From CABMGU01 sp035292785 (lineage in GTDB: Archaea > Nanobdellota > Nanobdellia > Woesearchaeales > ARS49), in contig DATDPK010000052.1 of the NCBI GenBank assembly GCA_035292785.1, positions 1-49,311 on the forward strand: a stretch of 49,311 nt of DNA. Reading direction: 5' to 3'. Positions 8,699-17,481 of the stretch are shown piece by piece (position 1 is the stretch's first letter; each line of letters begins with the position of its first letter). The notes beneath the pieces were generated by a model that saw only the letters and a list, made by a program, of their open reading frames with translations, was not told the origin of the DNA and did not search any database. Position numbers and translations under genes: made by a program.

Positions 8699-9130
8699 AT
8701 GGTTTGCGAACTCTGCGGAAAAAACACACAGCTCGTAAGAGCGATTGTTGAAGGCACAGAAGTAAACGTATGCGAAAACTGCGGAAAATACGGCAAAGTC
8801 CTTAGAAAGCCCGTGGTGAAAAGCACGCCAAAGCCCGCAATACAGGAAGTTCTGGATGTTGTCACACAGGATTATGCAAAACTGATAAGAGAAGCACGCG
8901 AAAAGAGAGGACTGACACAAAAAGAATTCGCAAAAGAGCTAAACGAAAAAGAAAGCATACTGCAAAAAATTGAAAATGGGAATTTTGTGCCACCAATAAG
9001 CATGGCAAGAAAACTGGAAAAACTTCTCAAAATAAAGCTTGTGGAGCTGGAAGAGGAAGAAAAACAGCAGGCAGCAAAAGGCAAGTCAGAAATGCTGACA
9101 ATTGGCGATGTTATAAAAACTAAACTTTAA
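8699..9130 (+). CDS. Multiprotein bridging factor 1 homologue (zinc ribbon plus HTH)
   Basis: Archaeal MBF1-type transcription factor of 143 residues. The N-terminal zinc ribbon uses Cys3, Cys6, Cys25 and Cys28. A linker leads to a Cro/C1-type helix-turn-helix at about residues 60-117 (REKRGLTQKEFAKEL and following). In eukaryotes MBF1 bridges TBP and activators; archaeal forms are linked to ribosomes or transcription and their exact role is not settled. It has its own TATA box, lies divergently from the ABC exporter, and overlaps the convergent glycosyltransferase gene by 11 bases. Confidence 0.93.
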   Translation: MVCELCGKNTQLVRAIVEGTEVNVCENCGKYGKVLRKPVVKSTPKPAIQEVLDVVTQDYAKLIREAREKRGLTQKEFAKELNEKESILQKIENGNFVPPISMARKLEKLLKIKLVELEEEEKQQAAKGKSEMLTIGDVIKTKL

Positions 9131-10520
9131 CCCAAATTCTATACCAGCAATTGCCAGACTGCTTGTCGAAAGCACGCTTGAATTTTGAGTCCAGCAAAAC
9201 CTGCAATTGATCAGTATTACAGTTTTGACCTATAGCGCACATTATTCCCCCGCCACAATTGTCAAGGAAAACGTATGAAATTCTCTCTGAGTGCAGTGAG
9301 GCGTAATCGTAAAAGTCATGCAATAATCCCTCATCAAAAATAGGATAATAAATTTTTTCCAACTTTGCATCAGTATGGGCGGCGATGATGGGGTTGGAAG
9401 TCCAGACTTCACCAGAAGGCTTGTCTTCAAGGAATGCAAAATACTCCTCTTCAACAGGGTTAGGAACTTGACGTTCGTTTCCGAAATAAAACAACAGAGT
9501 TGTATGAAGCATCCAAGCGCCCAAAGCTATGAACACAATGATGATTATTGCCTTTTTAATCTCGGGTTTCTCCAAAAACTTCGGCATTTTGAATGGAATA
9601 TGCCCCAGCGCGGTCAGCATTGCCACAAAAGGCAAGAACAATGTCAAATAGCGATAATCACGACAGCTCAACTGCATATGGTAAAAAAGAGGAATGGCGA
9701 GGCATAGAACAAAGAGCAGCCATTTCCTTGACCAGTTCTTCAACAAAATAAAAAAGCCAATAATTGCAACAAAGTGCAGTTTTGTCTCACTAAAGACAAG
9801 CCACCAAAAATAATGCCACCATTCCCTGCCATGAATAACATTACAGCCGAGCACACGCTTAATGGCATCAGATGCAGCAATAAGAGTAGCAAAAGGACTG
9901 CCATAAACAAGCCAGCTCCACGCAAAATAAGGAATGGAAAAAATAGAAAAACCTGAAGCAACCAGCAAAGCGGGCTTAAACTTCTTCTCAGTCAATGCAA
10001 CAATTAAAAGCAGGGCGACAAAAATTCCTGCATTAAACTTTGCAAGAAAAGCAAGCCCTGCGGATAACCCAGATAAAAAGAAACGCCCGCGAACAAACAG
10101 ATAAACTGCCAACAGAGAAAAGAAAGTTGAAGGAATCTCAGTATACTGATGAAAGCCCAGATAGAAAACAACAGGGCTTAAAGCAACAATCAGGCTGGCC
10201 AGAAGAGCAGTCTGCTCATCAAACCAATGCCGAGCAATAAGATAGACGAGCAAAACAACACCACACGACAAAAGAATAGAAAAGAGCCTTCCAAACAAAA
10301 CAGGATCAAGACCAAGACTCCAGAAAAGACCAAGAACAAAAGGAACAAAAGGAGGACGAATGTGCTCCCACAAGCCGCTTTCACCCCCGCTAAAAATGTA
10401 TTTGCCCATTCCAATGTAAACACCGCTGTCCCACCACACTTCGTGCCAGCTGAAAGCAAAAAAAAGCCTTAACAGTAAGGCAAATGCGATAATGATTAAC
10501 AAGGGCACGTTTTTTTTCAT
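9120..10520 (-). CDS. GT39/ArnT-like membrane glycosyltransferase (GT-C fold)
   Basis: Integral membrane protein of 466 residues with about nine to eleven hydrophobic segments and a C-terminal soluble part of about 100 residues. The first loop has an acidic residue in a WWDSGVYIGMGKYI context, and RPPF follows. This is the pattern of GT-C enzymes (dolichyl-phosphate-mannose transferases, ArnT), which move a sugar from a lipid carrier on the outer face of the membrane. It is the last gene of a five-gene operon, joined to the upstream gene by ATGA. The substrate is unknown. The C-terminal domain has several Cys residues (DNCGGGIMCAIGQNCN) that may form disulfides. Confidence 0.85.
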   Translation of the reverse strand: MKKNVPLLIIIAFALLLRLFFAFSWHEVWWDSGVYIGMGKYIFSGGESGLWEHIRPPFVPFVLGLFWSLGLDPVLFGRLFSILLSCGVVLLVYLIARHWFDEQTALLASLIVALSPVVFYLGFHQYTEIPSTFFSLLAVYLFVRGRFFLSGLSAGLAFLAKFNAGIFVALLLIVALTEKKFKPALLVASGFSIFSIPYFAWSWLVYGSPFATLIAASDAIKRVLGCNVIHGREWWHYFWWLVFSETKLHFVAIIGFFILLKNWSRKWLLFVLCLAIPLFYHMQLSCRDYRYLTLFLPFVAMLTALGHIPFKMPKFLEKPEIKKAIIIIVFIALGAWMLHTTLLFYFGNERQVPNPVEEEYFAFLEDKPSGEVWTSNPIIAAHTDAKLEKIYYPIFDEGLLHDFYDYASLHSERISYVFLDNCGGGIMCAIGQNCNTDQLQVLLDSKFKRAFDKQSGNCWYRIWVKV

Positions 10521-12628
10521 TTTAGATTAGGATCGTCGAAAGTTGCCTGAGGAAACTCGCGCAACAATTTCTGACCATACGGATAAGATGCAGAGTGGAA
10601 GACTATAACCTTGCGGGAAGGATCTTCCTCGAGCCACATTTTAACTTCTTCATAATCATTCTTATTGAAAATCCTGGTGGCAAGCACAGTAGCATTAATT
10701 TCACGAGCTTTATTGGTTGCTTTATTCATCTGACCAAAATCATCAAGAGAAACATAAGTGACATTAACGCCAGCACTTTGCAGAATTTCCATATACGATG
10801 CAGGTGTTTGATAATACCACAAGGCATAAGCACCATCAGTAGAATTCACAGCAACAAAACGCTCACTTAAATCAAATTCAAGAGGGCGACCGCCAATAAC
10901 AGCGGTTTCGTTCTCAATCATTATAGGAGGGCTGCCAACAAGAGAAAGATTATGCCCCAAAGCGAGATAAACATATTTGTCAGGGAAACAGGCAACAGGA
11001 ATTCCACTATCGCTCAAATACTTTGCAGCATAAACCTTGCCAGGATGGTCGCAATCGCTTATGACGGCTGAAACATTATTACGCAAAGACTGCTCAACAA
11101 GCATATTCACGCCGTGCGTATCGATAATGACTGCCAAATCTCTTCTAAGGAAACGCGTGGTAGGATATAACAGCTTGTCCAGAGGAACTTCAAACCTGAA
11201 CACACCCTTGTCATCAGAAGCAAACCACCTGCTGCCCTTTTTTGCAACAAGAGTGCCAACAGCAGACAAATGAGTGAGGTTAACTTTTTTCAAATCACGA
11301 ACCCTTGCGCCCTCGTGCCAGCCAATTTCAGGCAAAAGCTCAGACTCATTAGATTTCAAACGCTCTGAAAACGTGACAAGAATATCGCCTTTGAATGGAT
11401 TTTGCAACTGCCCGCCCAACCAATCCCTGTACACCCTGTCTGTCTGAGACAGAATAGTGCTTGAAGAGTTCAGAATGATTTTTGTGCTTCCAATAATGAA
11501 TGAAGAGGAAAGCTTATGCAGTTCCGGCACAATAGGAGAAGTATAACCAGAAATCACAGTAAAATTAGAACTTACAGCATTGTCATCAAAAACCAACTTC
11601 TGACTTTTGCCGCCTGCAAGATTAAACAAAAGCTTAGCCCTTGGCAAATTGCCAGCTTTCTTCCATTCCTCGGCAGCAGCACGCAGGAAAGCAGGCCTAT
11701 TTCGGCCGCAGCCCAAAGAAGCACTTGTTTCAAATATTAGGGCACGCTCTTCAGGGTTTGTGCTGTTAACCCTGTCAAAATATTCCAAAGAACTGCAAAT
11801 AATAGAATCATTCTTCAACAAACGACCCATAATCAAGAGAGCATCGCCGCGCGCAAAAGTGTCTGCAGACTCGTTGCTTACAATGACTTGCAGCTGATCG
11901 AGCAATAAAGAGGTGTTGATTCCAGCTGCATTCGGAGTAAACATAAAATCATACGGCGAAACATAAGGATCAGCTCTCCTCAAAAACCGGTTAATGGTAG
12001 CATTCAAAGGACCTGTGAAAATCAAGCCCTCGTGTTTTTCATCATTAATTATCAAAGTAGGTGCAGAAGAAATATTATAGTATTGAGCAAACACGCTGAC
12101 CAAAGGCTCATCCTTGTAATCCTTGTCCAAAGAAAGGACAATCAACTGCTTCTCATATTCCCTGCTCAAATCCTGAAGGATAAAACCCTGGCGCTCGCTC
12201 TGCTTGTCATCGATTTCATAAAAGAACACAATAGGAAGATAAGGATTATTGCATTCCTGATTCAATTTTTGGATTAATGAAAGGAAACGGAACTCAAGAA
12301 GAAAATATTTTCTCTTAAGATAATCGTAATCAGTCCTCCTGAAAAAACTAAAACGGCTATAAGTCCCCAAATCCTCCCCAACAATCCTGATTTCATCCTT
12401 AAGGGAGGAAATACGAGACTCCATAATCGCGCATTCCTCTCCGCCAAATTCCTCTGTGAAGAAACTCTCAACCTGATACGCCTCGCTGTCAATCTCGTGG
12501 TTGCGCATAACATCAACAATGGAGGATATACGGAAAACATCAAGCCAATGATTAAGAAGAATACCAATAGCAAAAATCAATATTGTCAGAAGCAAACTTG
12601 TCCACAATATTCGCCTTCTTTCATCCAT
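10517..12628 (-). CDS. Membrane-anchored extracytoplasmic protein with redox-dead thioredoxin-like domain, 703 residues
   Basis: No family recognised over the whole length. An N-terminal membrane helix (about 8-26) anchors a large outer part. Residues 30-125 are helical. About 130-215 look like a thioredoxin fold: IVFFYEIDD, then VLSLDKDY, then a cis-Pro-like SAPTLIIN; the active-site CXXC is absent. The region from about 480 to 700 is another alpha/beta domain with alternating strands and helices. I count 16 N-x-S/T sequons, which suits an outside location. The first 220 residues are a paralogue of the upstream 209-residue protein. It sits between STT3-like and GT39-like genes and is coupled by short stop-start overlaps, so a role in a glycosylation complex is the best guess. 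Confidence 0.8.
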   Translation of the reverse strand: MDERRRILWTSLLLTILIFAIGILLNHWLDVFRISSIVDVMRNHEIDSEAYQVESFFTEEFGGEECAIMESRISSLKDEIRIVGEDLGTYSRFSFFRRTDYDYLKRKYFLLEFRFLSLIQKLNQECNNPYLPIVFFYEIDDKQSERQGFILQDLSREYEKQLIVLSLDKDYKDEPLVSVFAQYYNISSAPTLIINDEKHEGLIFTGPLNATINRFLRRADPYVSPYDFMFTPNAAGINTSLLLDQLQVIVSNESADTFARGDALLIMGRLLKNDSIICSSLEYFDRVNSTNPEERALIFETSASLGCGRNRPAFLRAAAEEWKKAGNLPRAKLLFNLAGGKSQKLVFDDNAVSSNFTVISGYTSPIVPELHKLSSSFIIGSTKIILNSSSTILSQTDRVYRDWLGGQLQNPFKGDILVTFSERLKSNESELLPEIGWHEGARVRDLKKVNLTHLSAVGTLVAKKGSRWFASDDKGVFRFEVPLDKLLYPTTRFLRRDLAVIIDTHGVNMLVEQSLRNNVSAVISDCDHPGKVYAAKYLSDSGIPVACFPDKYVYLALGHNLSLVGSPPIMIENETAVIGGRPLEFDLSERFVAVNSTDGAYALWYYQTPASYMEILQSAGVNVTYVSLDDFGQMNKATNKAREINATVLATRIFNKNDYEEVKMWLEEDPSRKVIVFHSASYPYGQKLLREFPQATFDDPNLK

Positions 12629-13250
12629 GGAGCAACGGAGCTATTTTTTCCTCGTCGGATACCCCAACCAACTTGCTTTTAAAATTAACAATAATCACAG
12701 GTGCCTCAGTCATTTCGTAATAATCCTCCAAAAATCCAAGCTCCTTTGAATATTGGAATTCAACTGCAAAAACCTTCAAATCGTACTTTTCAACCAAAGC
12801 ATCAAGAATATTGCCCTGCTCTTCGCTATTTGCATCGTTCTGCTTGAAGTAGAATAAAATGACGTTCACATTATTTTGGCAGTCCTTCTGCAGTTTTTGA
12901 TATAAAACATAAGTACGAATCTGCATCAAATGATATTTCATCTTAAGAAAAGCATAATCTTCCGGACCAAGCGCCTGCACAGGCTTAGGGCCTGACAGGG
13001 CTTTTCCAAGATTCCAAAGCTCTTCGCTCAAGGAAGACAAACGCTTTTCTGCAAGCCCGCAATTTGTTTCAAAACTTGAAAACAACTCCTGCTCAACCAA
13101 AAAACTTTCCGCGCTAAGCTCAGACTGCTTCAAAACCCTGGAAACATCATCTGCACCGCCGGAATTCCAGGCATTGCCAACAAGCACTCCAATTACAAAA
13201 ACAACACAAACAAGCAAAAAAGTGACCAGCCAAACCTGACGATGCCTCAT
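12621..13250 (-). CDS. Membrane-anchored thioredoxin-fold protein without CXXC, 209 residues
   Basis: One N-terminal membrane helix (VWLVTFLLVCVVFVIGVLVG), a helical stalk to about residue 125, then a thioredoxin-like domain: VILFYFKQND, KVFAVEFQYS and a cis-Pro-like EAPVIIVN. Where CXXC should be there is a stretch of Asn, Asp, Ala, Ser and Glu, so it cannot do dithiol chemistry. It is clearly paralogous to the N-terminus of the next gene (shared Ser-Ala/Glu-x-SFxxEE and YxxLKxKYxLxxxR helices). The longest frame begins with TTG. The ATG at 13250 is chosen because it overlaps the previous stop as ATGA and follows GGAAGG. Confidence 0.85.
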   Translation of the reverse strand: MRHRQVWLVTFLLVCVVFVIGVLVGNAWNSGGADDVSRVLKQSELSAESFLVEQELFSSFETNCGLAEKRLSSLSEELWNLGKALSGPKPVQALGPEDYAFLKMKYHLMQIRTYVLYQKLQKDCQNNVNVILFYFKQNDANSEEQGNILDALVEKYDLKVFAVEFQYSKELGFLEDYYEMTEAPVIIVNFKSKLVGVSDEEKIAPLLHG

Positions 13251-14548
13251 CTTACCTTCCAAACCTCAAATTCAACACCTTCCTTGATTTTTTTAAACCT
13301 TTCGCTATTCGCCACAACAAAAGCCAAACCCTGCTCGTCACGCTCCCACACAAGGCCTCGCCTCATTTCCCTTGAAAGAAGCACGTAATCAACGTCGTAT
13401 TTTCTCAAAAGAAACATCGTATCCTCCAAAGAAGCGCTTGAAAACATGGCCGTAACATCCCAATAAAGCGCCTCGGCATCAGGAGCCCTCTTCCAAAATG
13501 GGTCAATAACCGCCTTGTGCCCTGAAAATTCAACCCAAAACCCGTATGACTCGTGGGTCAACACAACGCCTTCAGGAATATCGAGAACCTCAAAAAATTC
13601 AGGAACAGGAGGCAAATCAGCAAGCGCATTTGCGTGAGCGATGGAGCTGAACAGCAGACCGCAGAACAGGACAAGCAAAGAGGCATTGCGCAAGAATGAA
13701 AGCTTCCATTTTCTTTCTGCAAGACGGGCAAGCGCAACGCCGACAAGGCCTGAGACCATAATATTGGCATAAACAAGCAAAGACGGGAAAAAGAAACTAA
13801 TAATGAAAAAAACACAGGACACTGCAAATGCACTGTAATAATTCCTCTTATGCGACCAAACCAAGGCAATTCCGACAATAGAAAGCAAGATTGCAAACAA
13901 GCTCAAGCCATAAATCCCGCCCAAATCGCTGACAAACTGCAGGAGAGAGCGGGGTATGTCAACTGTTGGCGGACTTTCGCGAGCCAACAAAAGAGCAACA
14001 GAGCCAAGCGCAAACAAGACATTTTTACTAAAACCAAGCCAGACACCCAATACAAGCAAAAATGCAAGCGATGCAAGAATCGCCAATGCACCTGAAAGAG
14101 CGGCAATTACAAAAAATAAAACACCAACAAACCACAATTTTTCACGGCAAAGCAATATTGCGCCAAGAAGAATCGAGCACAAAGCAAAACCGTTGGGATT
14201 GCCGAGCAAACTAAGCGAAACAAGAATCGGGGACAAGGCGTAAGCCAAGAGAATCCAAACCTGAACTTTTACAGGCACTTTAACAGTCCGCAAAAACAGC
14301 CAGAATAAAATAAATGAGAGAAATGCAAAAAATGCAGGAACTAACCTGAAAGCCCAATAACCAAACAAGCCGTAAGCAAATGAAAGAACAGCATCATAAG
14401 GCTGTGAAACCGAACCTTCAACCGCCATACGAGCGTGATAATAAGGCTCGATTCCTGCAATCGTATAATTATCATCAGCAAAGCGAAGATGATGAGGCAA
14501 AAGCACCATAATAAGAGCAAGAGCCGCCAAAAGATACAGCTGCCTCAT
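13247..14548 (-). CDS. STT3-like GT-C membrane protein (433 residues)
   Basis: About nine to ten membrane helices. After the first helix comes an outside loop with IEPYYHARMA, matching the acidic-residue plus YYH.R pattern of STT3/AglB oligosaccharyltransferases. The C-terminal soluble part (about residues 330-433) reads THESYGFWVEFSGHKAVIDPFW and later YDVDYVLLS. This is arranged like the soluble domain of STT3 that carries WWDYG, but the WWD is not conserved. STT3 transfers a lipid-linked glycan to Asn on outer-face proteins; whether this protein is catalytic is uncertain. The ATG at 14548 overlaps the upstream stop (ATGA) and is preferred to an ATG 21 bases earlier. Confidence 0.75.
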   Translation of the reverse strand: MRQLYLLAALALIMVLLPHHLRFADDNYTIAGIEPYYHARMAVEGSVSQPYDAVLSFAYGLFGYWAFRLVPAFFAFLSFILFWLFLRTVKVPVKVQVWILLAYALSPILVSLSLLGNPNGFALCSILLGAILLCREKLWFVGVLFFVIAALSGALAILASLAFLLVLGVWLGFSKNVLFALGSVALLLARESPPTVDIPRSLLQFVSDLGGIYGLSLFAILLSIVGIALVWSHKRNYYSAFAVSCVFFIISFFFPSLLVYANIMVSGLVGVALARLAERKWKLSFLRNASLLVLFCGLLFSSIAHANALADLPPVPEFFEVLDIPEGVVLTHESYGFWVEFSGHKAVIDPFWKRAPDAEALYWDVTAMFSSASLEDTMFLLRKYDVDYVLLSREMRRGLVWERDEQGLAFVVANSERFKKIKEGVEFEVWKVR

Positions 14549-16020
14549 GCGACCACTCTCATATGACATTTAGGATTTTTCTCATAAATAATCACATTGG
14601 CAGAATACACGCGCTTGAAGCACCGGCTGCCTGAAAAACCAATATCTTTTGAGTCAGGAGGAACAAAAAGATAATCAGCATTGTACTTGTCAAACAAACT
14701 CACGGCCTCGGTTTCCAAAACAGTCCGGAATATACGGTTAACATCTGCCAGCCTTTCAGCGGGCTGCCTTCTCAGGAGAAAATAAGAATCAATCACGTTT
14801 TTGCGCCCTGCAATCGCAGCAATGTAATTTCCATAATCCACAGGAGCCATAACAGTTGAGTCAGCAGGCGTGTTCTGCTTCAGCCATTCCAAAGAGGCAA
14901 CTTCTTCTGCAGTGATTGTTTTCGAGGCAACAGCCTTGGCTTCTGTAAATGCAGGCAAAACTGAAGTCAGGAATACAAGAAGCATACAAAAAGAGCAGAT
15001 AAAATTACCATATCTGGATGCCTTTGTCTGACGAATGAAATCCATCAAAAGCAACAGCCAATCGCTGAACAGAAGGACAAGAAAAACGCCAAGCAGCATC
15101 AAACCAGTTTCCACATCAAGCAACTTAAGCCACAACAATCCAAAAACAGCAGCTGAAAAACTGAACAAAACATAAGCGTCTCTTTGATGCTCCCGGAAGA
15201 CGTATTTGTAAAGAACATAAGTTCCACCAATCAAAGGAAGAACGCCAACCTGCCACAACGCGCCAAGAACAGAAACCTGGGCAAAATGCTCAGACAACAA
15301 CTGGCTCGGGATGTTCTGCCAGATTACGGCAGGACCGTGGAACAAAATCAATTTCTTATACAATAAGAATTGAGCCCACAATGCAAAGAACAGAGAGAAT
15401 AATGCAAGCTCAAGCTCAGCCAAAGACTGCTTAAAACGCTCTGCCATTGCCAAGCCGACATAAACAGCCATGCCAAGAACGAAGACCAATGAAAGCGGGT
15501 GAAGGAAAACAAAGAAAAGAAGGCCGGCGAGGAAAGTGAGAACCCAGGAACGCCTTGGAACACGCAGCCAAGCATAAACCAAGAATATGAACAAAGGAAT
15601 TGCCAGCGAAAGAGGAGAAACCTGATTTATAGTATTTGCAAAGAACACAGGCACAAAACCGCCAAGCAATGCGCTGAACAAGGCAATCCAATGCTTCCTT
15701 GTCAAATGGAAAGCAATAAGGTAAACAGGAAATACTATCAGGGAAGCAAATAAATTGGGCACGATTTTCAATGCATTCGGGATGAATAGAGCAAAAAATG
15801 CAAGCAGGTAGTCAAACAAAGGACTCAATACTAATGTTCTGCCACCATAACCAAGCGAGTCATCCCACAAAGGAGCGCCTGTCTGCAAAATGTTCTCAAC
15901 ATATCTAACGTGCAAATAAGCACCGTCAGAAGTGAAAAAAGGAGTCTGGAATGCGAAAAACAGACGGGCAAGTAACACCAACAGAAAGATGCCTACAAGC
16001 CCCACCCACGATTTACCCAT
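14545..16020 (-). CDS. STT3/AglB-like oligosaccharyltransferase homologue (491 residues)
   Basis: A GT-C fold protein with about twelve hydrophobic helices. The first outside loop reads FTSDGAYLHVRYVENIL, then PLWDDSLGYGG and SPLFDYLLAFF, the order seen in archaeal AglB. The soluble C-terminus has VDYGNYIAAIAGRKNVIDSY, aligning with the STT3 WWDYG region but with PVDYG instead of WWDYG, and then YNADYLFVPP. It is the first gene of the operon. The longest frame starts at a TTG. The ATG at 16020 has a TATA box centred 26.5 bases upstream. It may be a divergent oligosaccharyltransferase or a related sugar transferase. Confidence 0.78.
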   Translation of the reverse strand: MGKSWVGLVGIFLLVLLARLFFAFQTPFFTSDGAYLHVRYVENILQTGAPLWDDSLGYGGRTLVLSPLFDYLLAFFALFIPNALKIVPNLFASLIVFPVYLIAFHLTRKHWIALFSALLGGFVPVFFANTINQVSPLSLAIPLFIFLVYAWLRVPRRSWVLTFLAGLLFFVFLHPLSLVFVLGMAVYVGLAMAERFKQSLAELELALFSLFFALWAQFLLYKKLILFHGPAVIWQNIPSQLLSEHFAQVSVLGALWQVGVLPLIGGTYVLYKYVFREHQRDAYVLFSFSAAVFGLLWLKLLDVETGLMLLGVFLVLLFSDWLLLLMDFIRQTKASRYGNFICSFCMLLVFLTSVLPAFTEAKAVASKTITAEEVASLEWLKQNTPADSTVMAPVDYGNYIAAIAGRKNVIDSYFLLRRQPAERLADVNRIFRTVLETEAVSLFDKYNADYLFVPPDSKDIGFSGSRCFKRVYSANVIIYEKNPKCHMRVVA

Positions 16021-16042
16021 ACGATATAATTGCAATAGGAGC

Positions 16043-16050
16043 TTTATAAA
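16043..16050 (-). promoter_or_regulatory. TATA box of the glycosyltransferase operon
   Basis: Palindromic TTTATAAA, centred 26.5 bases before the ATG at 16020; it predicts a leaderless mRNA for the five-gene operon. Confidence 0.6.
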
Positions 16051-16079
16051 GGTTTATACGATAAAACTTATACACAAAG

Positions 16080-16087
16080 TATAAAAA
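16080..16087 (+). promoter_or_regulatory. TATA box of radB
   Basis: TATAAAAA is centred 26.5 bases before the radB ATG at 16110; it predicts a leaderless mRNA. Confidence 0.6.
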
Positions 16088-16109
16088 GCAAGTTCACGTA
16101 AAAAAAGAC

Positions 16110-16793
16110 ATGCAGAACAAGAGGGTGTCAACAGGAACAAAAATTCTGGATGATTTGCTGGAAGGCGGATATGAGACAGACGCCATAACAACGATTTATG
16201 GGCCGGCCGGAGCAGGCAAGACAAATTTGGCGCTATTGGCCGCAATAGAGACAGCAAAACAAGGCAAAAAAGTCATCTTTATCGATACAGAAGGAGGATT
16301 CAGTGTTGCGCGCTTAAAACAGCTGATGCCGGATTACAAGAGATTGCTTGACAGAATAATGTTCCTAAGGCCAACAACATTTGAAGAACAAAAAAAGTCG
16401 ATTGAAAGATTAAAAGAAATGGCAACAGGCAAAATAGGGCTAATCATAGTAGATACAATATCAATGCTGTACAGACTGCAAAGAAGCTTCAAAAAAGACG
16501 ACAATTTCAACCACGATTTAAGCATGCAAATGCTGGCATTGAACGAAATAACCAGAAACCACAAAATTCCCGTACTTCTGATAAGCCAAGTCTACCAGTC
16601 ATTGGATACAAACAAGGTAAAAATAGTGGGAGGAGACATACTGGCATACACGAGCAAATGTTTGCTGGAATTACAGCCATTACATTCTGGAAAAAGAAGA
16701 ATCGTATTAAGAAAACACAGAAGCATAGCAGGAGAAAAAGAAGCAATGTTTGAAATAATAGAAAAAGGAATAAAAGAAATTACTCTTCAGTAA
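16110..16793 (+). CDS. radB: RadB, archaeal RecA-family paralogue
   Basis: A 227-residue RecA-core ATPase without the N-terminal HhH domain of RadA. Walker A is GPAGAGKT at 31-38, Walker B LIIVD at 111-115, and the start has STGTKILDDLLEGG. RadB helps RadA in recombination repair and is thought to act as a mediator. Rightward codons are A-rich. It is divergent from the glycosyltransferase operon and overlaps the convergent rps2 gene by 14 bases. Confidence 0.95.
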   Translation: MQNKRVSTGTKILDDLLEGGYETDAITTIYGPAGAGKTNLALLAAIETAKQGKKVIFIDTEGGFSVARLKQLMPDYKRLLDRIMFLRPTTFEEQKKSIERLKEMATGKIGLIIVDTISMLYRLQRSFKKDDNFNHDLSMQMLALNEITRNHKIPVLLISQVYQSLDTNKVKIVGGDILAYTSKCLLELQPLHSGKRRIVLRKHRSIAGEKEAMFEIIEKGIKEITLQ

Positions 16794-17379
16794 AGTCGTC
16801 AACAGTAAATGACGGCTCCTGGTCTGCAGAAAGCTTATTGCGAATGCGCAAATACTCCCTTGCAAGAATGTAGAATATCAGGCCCAAAGACTTCTTGCCC
16901 TTGTTGTTGCACGGAACAACCAAGTCTATCTCATTCGACTGATTATTAGTATCGCACAAAGCAATAACAGGCATACCAATCTGCATTGCATCCTTGATAG
17001 CATTCTTGTCAGGCCAGCTGTCAGTAACAAGAACAACCTTAACTTCCATATAACTGTCAAGCTGAGGGTTAGTCAAAATGCCAGGAGGATACCTGCCTGC
17101 AAACACTCTGACACCGGTGTGCTTGCCAAAAGCCTTAACAGCCTTCCAGCCGTTTTCCCTTCTGCTGACAACAAGAATGTCCTGCGGTTCAAAGTTGGAC
17201 AAGAGATTGGCAGCAGCCCTGATGCGCTCATCAATCTTCTGCAAGTTCAAAACAGACAAGCCGTCTGGCCTGGTCTTGTAAATAAAAGAATCCATATACT
17301 TGGTTCTAAATTTAGTTCCAATGTGAATACCAGACTTAAGGTATTGATCCTGTGCTACCAAAAAACTTTCTTCCGCCAT
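16780..17379 (-). CDS. rps2: Small-subunit ribosomal protein uS2
   Basis: Archaeal/eukaryotic-type S2 of 199 residues, binding the small subunit near the head-body junction. Diagnostic blocks are KSGIHIGTKFRTKYM near the N-terminus, RPPGILTNP-like GRYPPGILTNPQL, and VTDSWPDKNAIKDA. The acidic C-terminus (FTVDDFTEE) is usual. The ATG at 17379 has a GGGAG five bases away, and the likely TATA box is far upstream (17474-17481). The gene therefore has a real leader of about 73 bases, unlike most genes here. Confidence 0.96.
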   Translation of the reverse strand: MAEESFLVAQDQYLKSGIHIGTKFRTKYMDSFIYKTRPDGLSVLNLQKIDERIRAAANLLSNFEPQDILVVSRRENGWKAVKAFGKHTGVRVFAGRYPPGILTNPQLDSYMEVKVVLVTDSWPDKNAIKDAMQIGMPVIALCDTNNQSNEIDLVVPCNNKGKKSLGLIFYILAREYLRIRNKLSADQEPSFTVDDFTEE

Positions 17380-17418
17380 TTTCTCTCCCGGTGATTTTTA
17401 TTGCCTCACACCGTACTC

Positions 17419-17441
17419 GTTCAGTCCAAGCCGGTCTGAAC
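17419..17441 (-). promoter_or_regulatory. Hairpin in the rps2 leader
   Basis: Inverted repeat GTTCAG/CTGAAC with an inner CC/GG pair gives a stem of six plus two base pairs around a T.T mismatch and a five-base loop. It lies in the predicted 5' leader between the TATA box at 17474-17481 and the Shine-Dalgarno site of rps2. Autogenous control is possible but not shown. Confidence 0.4.
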
Positions 17442-17473
17442 TGTTGGCAATAGATATTGACGACAATAGGTGA

Positions 17474-17481
17474 TTTATAAA
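17474..17481 (-). promoter_or_regulatory. Likely TATA box of rps2, overlapping the thpR stop
   Basis: TTTATAAA overlaps the stop codon of thpR. Transcription from it would start near 17452, leaving a leader of about 73 bases before rps2. Confidence 0.5.

Noticed and set aside
17400..17460. Possible tRNA or other structured RNA in the gap before rps2
   Set aside because: No cloverleaf or T-loop; only the 6+2 base-pair hairpin of the leader is found.
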